A stretch of DNA of 64,000 nt from Lachnospiraceae bacterium. GTDB taxonomy: Bacteria > Bacillota > Clostridia > Lachnospirales > Lachnospiraceae. The position numbers and the translations under genes are program-made. The stretch is taken from positions 58,999 through 122,998 of the forward strand of contig JAFTPP010000007.1 of assembly GCA_017463255.1 (NCBI GenBank), in the 5' to 3' direction. A model generated the notes under the pieces. That model did no database searches. It was not told where the DNA came from and worked only from the letters and a program-made list of their open reading frames with translations. Positions 63,914 through 64,000 of this stretch are shown piece by piece. How positions within the stretch are numbered: position 1 is the stretch's first letter; every line of letters begins with the position of its first letter.

Positions 63914-64000
63914 CTCTCTTTCTTTTCTGCATTCACTAATATTATAATCTAAAACATCTCATCTTCCTATATTTTCTAATATAAAATAAACGATAATTTA
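63914..64000 (-). other. Upstream region of the AlbA_2-type gene at the window edge
   Basis: These 87 bp are A/T rich. TATAAT-like sequence on the minus strand (around 63945-63955, ATTATAATATTAG) could be the -10 of the promoter, but the -35 is unclear. Nothing else is seen. Confidence 0.3.

Noticed and set aside
59700..64000. Integrative element with an integrase
   Set aside because: No integrase, recombinase or transposase frame is visible within the window; the element could extend beyond 64 kb.

Overview
The window looks like a chromosome segment of a low-GC Gram-positive anaerobe of the Clostridia, most likely a Lachnospiraceae relative. The clues are the Firmicutes-type S10-spc-alpha ribosomal cluster with a KOW gene between map and infA, the ECF transporter genes next to truA/rplM/rpsI, a zinc-type S14, a pyrophosphate-dependent phosphofructokinase, strong GGAGG ribosome binding sites, and several membrane MCP and cyclic-di-GMP genes. 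I cannot name the genus. No rRNA, tRNA, CRISPR array, transposase or integrase was found.

Layout. 0-4.5 kb: a truncated polytopic membrane protein, a GH43 glycosidase and a chemoreceptor. 4.7-6.4 kb: PPi-phosphofructokinase with its own promoter and terminator. 6.4-7.9 kb: a two-gene toxin-antitoxin-like module, in which an Xre-type regulator appears fused to a HipA N-terminal (HipS-like) domain and is followed by a HipT-like kinase; a palindrome lies in its promoter spacer. 7.9-9.9 kb: a GntR/YtrA-type ABC transporter operon. 10.1-31.8 kb: a nearly uninterrupted minus-strand housekeeping block, in transcription order rpsJ-rplC-D-W-B-rpsS-rplV-rpsC-rplP-rpmC-rpsQ-rplN-X-E-rpsN-H-rplF-R-rpsE-rpmD-rplO-secY-adk-map-KOW-infA-rpmJ-rpsM-K-D-rpoA-rplQ, then ecfA1-ecfA2-ecfT-truA and rplM-rpsI. 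It has structured leaders ahead of rpsJ, rpsM and rplM.

31.8-37.4 kb: a DMT exporter, PutP with a divergent LysR regulator, an RNA-methyltransferase-like protein and an SseB-like protein. 37.5-57.4 kb: a surface, signalling and taxis region. It holds a large acidic anchored protein with duplicated beta-rich modules, a DUF4397-like protein with a 24-residue Pro/Gly repeat, two more MCPs, a receptor-coupled EAL protein with a degenerate GGDEF, a UDP-glucose dehydrogenase, a tandem-receiver response regulator overlapping a hybrid histidine kinase, a FecR-like protein with ten CxxC pairs, and a diguanylate cyclase. The kinase and the cyclase share an unannotated membrane input domain with exactly conserved spacing. 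57.5-59.6 kb: an esterase lipoprotein and a divergent AraC regulator.

59.7-64 kb: an accessory, defence-like region. It begins with the last 17 codons of a tuf gene (a relic) and a cluster of GTGATAC repeats, followed by an Mrr-like nuclease overlapping a ParB-like protein, and an AlbA_2/ATPase-like protein.

The strongest candidates for something undescribed are the HipBS-fusion/HipT pair, the ParB-like/Mrr-like pair beside the repeat cluster, and the membrane sensor domain shared by the histidine kinase and the cyclase.
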